From CAYYAQ01 sp964469555 (GTDB lineage: Bacteria > Planctomycetota > UBA1135 > UBA2386), in assembly GCA_964469555.1 (NCBI GenBank), contig CAYYAQ010000070.1, forward strand, positions 1 to 25,983: 25,983 nucleotides of DNA. The letters run 5' to 3'. The notes beneath the pieces are model-generated. The model worked only from the letters and a program-made list of their open reading frames with translations, had not been told where the DNA came from and made no database searches. Below, one piece after another: positions 23,718 to 25,983 of this stretch. The translations under genes were made by a program, and so were the position numbers. The number at the start of each line of letters is the position of its first letter. Position 1 is the stretch's first letter.

Positions 23718-24308
23718 CTAGTTGATCTTGGCGGCTGGCTTGTTGATCTTGGCGGCTGGCTTGGCCTTGGCTTCCTCACAGCAGTCCTTCTTGGCGGCTG
23801 GCTTGGCCTTGGCTTCCTCACAGCAGCCCTTCTTGGCGGCTGGCTTGGCCTTGGCTTCCCCACAGCAGTCCTTCTTGGCGACGACCTTCATGTCGCAGTC
23901 CGGGCAAGGCTTCGTGGCGACCTTCTTCGCCGTGAGCTTGGCGAACGCGGTGCGCTGATTCTTGCCGGTGAAGCGGGCGACGAATGCCTGCTTCTTCTTG
24001 CCGTCGAGCTTCGCGAACGTCGTGATGCAACCTGCGCAGCACAGGCTGACAGCGAACTTGTTGTGGACGACGGTCGGCGTCTTGGCGCTGGTCGCGTTGC
24101 CGGTGATCGGGCAGACCTCGTTGAACAGCTTGGTGATCTTCTTCGTGGTCTTCGCCGTCGCTTTCGCCGTCGCTTTCGGGGTCGGCGTGCCGGTCTTGGC
24201 AACGGTGATCGCGACCTTCTTGTCCTTGCAGCAGCATTGCGCGCGAAGCGAGGGTGCGCTGACGAAGAGGGCGGTGACGGACAGGGTGGCAAATGAGACG
24301 AGCTTCAT
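23718..24308 (-). CDS. Secreted Cys-rich YHS-like metal-binding protein with C-terminal repeats
   Basis: I chose ATG 24308, where a signal peptide starts (MKLVSFATLSVTALFVSAPSL, cleaved near RAQ); ATG 24347 is in frame. The 196-residue product begins its mature part with CCCKDKK. A Lys/Ala/Thr-rich linker follows, then a YHS/TRASH-like module (EVCPITGNATSAKTPTVVHN, then VSLCCAGCITTFAKLDGKKK) of the kind that binds soft metals through CPxTG and CCxGC. Next comes PCPDCDMKVVAKKDCC and a tandem Lys-Ala-Pro repeat region with vicinal cysteines, ending in two AKINKPA copies. The context is a heavy-metal RND pump 0.9 kb away and on the same strand. I infer periplasmic or surface copper, silver or mercury chelation; the family is not named. 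Confidence 0.7.
   Translation of the reverse strand: MKLVSFATLSVTALFVSAPSLRAQCCCKDKKVAITVAKTGTPTPKATAKATAKTTKKITKLFNEVCPITGNATSAKTPTVVHNKFAVSLCCAGCITTFAKLDGKKKQAFVARFTGKNQRTAFAKLTAKKVATKPCPDCDMKVVAKKDCCGEAKAKPAAKKGCCEEAKAKPAAKKDCCEEAKAKPAAKINKPAAKIN
23721..23888. repeat. In-frame tandem repeats in the Cys-rich protein gene
   Basis: There are two perfect 21-bp units (23721-23741, 23742-23762), followed by three 42-bp units (23763-23804, 23805-23846, 23847-23888), the last diverging at its end. The 42-bp unit encodes A-K-K-D/G-C-C-E/G-E-A-K-A-K-P-A and the 21-bp unit encodes a shortened N-K-P-A-A-K-I form. The near-identity of the copies suggests recent slippage expansion, so repeat number may vary between strains. 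Confidence 0.9.
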
Positions 24309-24488
24309 GATCGGTTGTCGGTGTAGACGAAGGTAAGACGGTTCCATGTTTTAGATTAGACAACTGAGTAAGCCGTGGACCATCCAGGTTTTTTCGCGGT
24401 TGGGCGCGAAAGCTGCCCGCAACCCTGCCGCGGACGTCAGATTCGTTATGCCGCATTCTCTCGACACAGTTTGACGAAGGTAAACACC

Positions 24489-24846
24489 GTGTCCACCTGG
24501 CATCCCCACATCAACGGTCTGCTCAACACCGCGATCACCATCCTGGGTCACGGCAGACTACCTCGCGATTCGTCGTGGCGACCGTGAGCTCCGTCCGCGA
24601 CTCATGAAGGCGGCGATCGGACTCGGCATCTTGTTCGTCATCGGGCACGTCACTTTGGTCGTGACCGCCGGTCACAAACGACTCCCCGCCGACGATTGGG
24701 TGCGCTCGGCCTTCCTCGCAGTCCTGCTCACGCGCACGACACTCGCAGTCGTCTTGTTGCCCTTGCTGATTCGCACCGTGCTCCTCGCGTTGAAGGGCCG
24801 GCTCCCAGCGCACAAACGCATCGCACGGTTCACGATTTGGAGGTAG
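24489..24846 (+). pseudogene. Frameshifted, 3'-truncated DUF420 membrane protein gene
   Basis: From GTG 24489 (AAGG eight bases upstream) the frame reads VSTWHPHINGLLNTAITILG, the conserved DUF420 opening (P-H-x-N-x-x-L-N). At about 24546 the sense moves +1 into TADYLAIRRGDREL, LMKAAIGLGILFVIGHVTLV, RTTLAVVLLPLLIRTVLLAL, HKRIARFTIW and a stop at 24846. DUF420 proteins are small quinol/cytochrome-oxidase-associated membrane proteins with four helices and usually end with another helix after the H-K-R/K-I-A-R motif. That helix is missing here. The frameshift could be a sequencing error; the truncation needs a second event. Confidence 0.6.
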
Positions 24847-25167
24847 TCGCGAGTTCGGCGAGTTCGATCGGGTCGGGGAAACGCAGCGACGACTGGTCGG
24901 TCGGCCGCGTTGCACAACCTCACCGTGAACCAATCTGTGCAAGTCAAGAAGTGCCAGGGCCTGGTGTACCTCGAGGAACTGCGATTGAGGGATTGGCTGG
25001 GTTCTGGTCGATCGTGGGTGAGCTGCGCCAAGGGTGGCGTGCGATACCAGATTCCCGGTGCCGAAGAATCCCGTTCTGTTCGGATCCCGGCTCGTGTGGC
25101 AAGGAGTCGCGGGATCAGCCGCGAAGCGCCTGATGCTGTCCAATCCCTCGATCTACCTGCATGGGTT
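24847..25167. other. Intergenic stretch without a supported gene
   Basis: Long frames cross this region on both strands, but their translations are low in recognisable motifs and look like shadows or noncoding sequence. No hairpin suitable as a terminator for the minus-strand RND gene was noticed. Confidence 0.4.
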
Positions 25168-25983
25168 CTAGAGCGACTCGGGCGTCCCGCGGCGCAGGGA
25201 GGATTCGCGTAGCGCGCAGTAGAGCGTGGGCACGACGAACACCGTGATGATCACGACGAGCATGCCGCCGAACGACGGGATGGCCATCGGCACCATCACA
25301 TCCGAGCCCCTGCCGCTTGAAGTCAGCACTGGAATCAACGCGAGGATCGTCGTCGCGGTGGTCATGAGGCACGGACGGATGCGGCGTTTGCCGGCCGTGA
25401 CGACGGCTTCGCGAATCGCTTCTACCGTCTGCGGTTCGTCCCTGCGGAACGATTGCTTCAGGTACGTGCTCATGATGACGCCGTCGTCCGTCGCGATGCC
25501 GAACAGCGCGAGGAATCCCACCCACACGGCGACGCTCAAGTTGAGCGGATGCACCTGGAACAGATCGCGCATGTTCGTCCCGAGGAAGTCGAAGTCCAGG
25601 AACCAGTCCTGGCCGTAGAGCCAGAGCATCACAAAGCCCCCGGACCAGGCGACGAACACCCCGGAGAACACGATCAAGGTCGTCGCAACGGATCGGAACA
25701 GCAGAAACAGAACCAAGAAGATCAGGAACAACGCGAGCGGCAAGACCAGGCGAAGCTTCTGTTCCGCGCGAACCTGTTTTTCGTAGTTGCCGGCGAATCG
25801 ATAGCTGACGCCGTTCGGGATCCGCAAGCTACCGTCGGCGACCTTCTGGTCGATGAAGCGTTGGCAGTCCTCGACCACGTCTACTTCTGCGAACTCGGAT
25901 CGCTTGTCGAAGATGACGTAGGAGACGAGTGACGTGTCTTCGCTCTTGATCGTCTGTGGACCGCCGGTGTAGCGAATCTTCGC
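25168..25983 (-). CDS. CusA/CzcA-like heavy-metal RND efflux pump, C-terminal part (partial)
   Basis: The frame is open to the window edge, so only the last ~271 residues of a ~1050-1250-residue inner-membrane proton antiporter are seen. It starts in the second periplasmic porter region (AKIRYTGGPQTIKSED, then SYVIFDKRSEFAEVDVVEDC, PNGVSYRFAGNYEKQVRAEQ). Then come the helices of the C-terminal repeat: LVLPLALFLIFLVLFLLF, LIVFSGVFVAWSGGFVMLW, LSVAVWVGFLALFGIATDDG, and RIRPCLMTTATTILALIPVL with SDVMVPMAIPSFGGM, ending VPTLYCALRE. These match the metal-RND class (copper/silver or zinc/cobalt). The helix that carries A-x-E in CusA as I recall it reads ATDDGVIM here. The nearby secreted Cys-rich protein fits a metal-resistance locus. 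Confidence 0.88.
   Translation of the reverse strand, partial: AKIRYTGGPQTIKSEDTSLVSYVIFDKRSEFAEVDVVEDCQRFIDQKVADGSLRIPNGVSYRFAGNYEKQVRAEQKLRLVLPLALFLIFLVLFLLFRSVATTLIVFSGVFVAWSGGFVMLWLYGQDWFLDFDFLGTNMRDLFQVHPLNLSVAVWVGFLALFGIATDDGVIMSTYLKQSFRRDEPQTVEAIREAVVTAGKRRIRPCLMTTATTILALIPVLTSSGRGSDVMVPMAIPSFGGMLVVIITVFVVPTLYCALRESSLRRGTPESL

Noticed and set aside
23721..23888. CRISPR-like direct repeats
   Set aside because: The repeats are contiguous, in frame and lack unique spacers; they encode the Lys-Ala-Pro-Cys repeats of the exported protein.

Overview
The window is high-GC bacterial DNA that looks like a free-living, probably aquatic, member of the Planctomycetota or the wider PVC group. The evidence is a large secreted dehydrogenase-like protein ending in a PVC-type haem c domain (18112-21531), a Tat-exported sugar-epimerase-like TIM barrel translationally coupled to it, a secreted formylglycine sulfatase, a secreted FAD_oxidored-type oxidoreductase, and several exported proteins of planctomycete style. 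No rRNA, tRNA, CRISPR array or insertion sequence was seen.

Layout. (1) 145-2064: a nitric-oxide island with the first ~50 codons of a NO-reductase-like gene, an intact Ric/YtfE-type di-iron repair protein and a TetR regulator whose ORFs overlap by ATGA, a perfect palindrome in front of the regulator, then a nitronate-monooxygenase stub and a small secreted ORF. (2) 2220-5226 (minus): a lipoprotein-like protein followed closely by an outer-membrane beta-barrel. (3) 5518-7139 (plus): the tail of a lost sulfatase directly overlapping an intact sulfatase. (4) 7265-9263 (minus): a small membrane protein and a secreted protein with a strong hairpin beyond its stop. (5) 9610-11960 (plus): a secreted FAD oxidoreductase flanked by two orphan C-terminal-looking fragments. 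(6) 12176-17065 (plus): a compact five-gene corrinoid one-carbon operon, with an MttB-like stub diverging from its promoter region. (7) 17183-23252 (minus): the PVC haem protein with its epimerase partner, and a secreted repeat protein. (8) 23296-25983: a frameshifted PQQ-propeller remnant, a Cys-rich secreted YHS-like protein with tandem repeats, a broken DUF420 gene, and the C-terminal part of a CusA-like heavy-metal RND pump that runs off the window.

The most interesting unit is the corrinoid operon. It encodes, as separate proteins, a cobalamin-binding carrier, a RACo/RamA-like ferredoxin-ASKHA reactivase, a MetH-activation-domain-like protein, a homocysteine S-methyltransferase like the N-terminal module of MetH, and a UroD/MtaA-like methyltransferase. 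No pterin-binding domain is encoded in it. It reads as a dismantled methionine synthase carrying two different cobalt-reactivation modules and fed by an unknown methyl donor. The adjacent MttB N-terminus hints that the donor was once a quaternary amine such as a betaine.

A second theme is the number of gene stubs between intact genes: NO reductase, nitronate monooxygenase, sulfatase tail, MttB, PQQ propeller, DUF420, plus less certain ones. This could be real genome erosion by deletion or an assembly artefact, and the sequence alone cannot separate the two. All functional calls come from reading the protein sequences; no database search was run.
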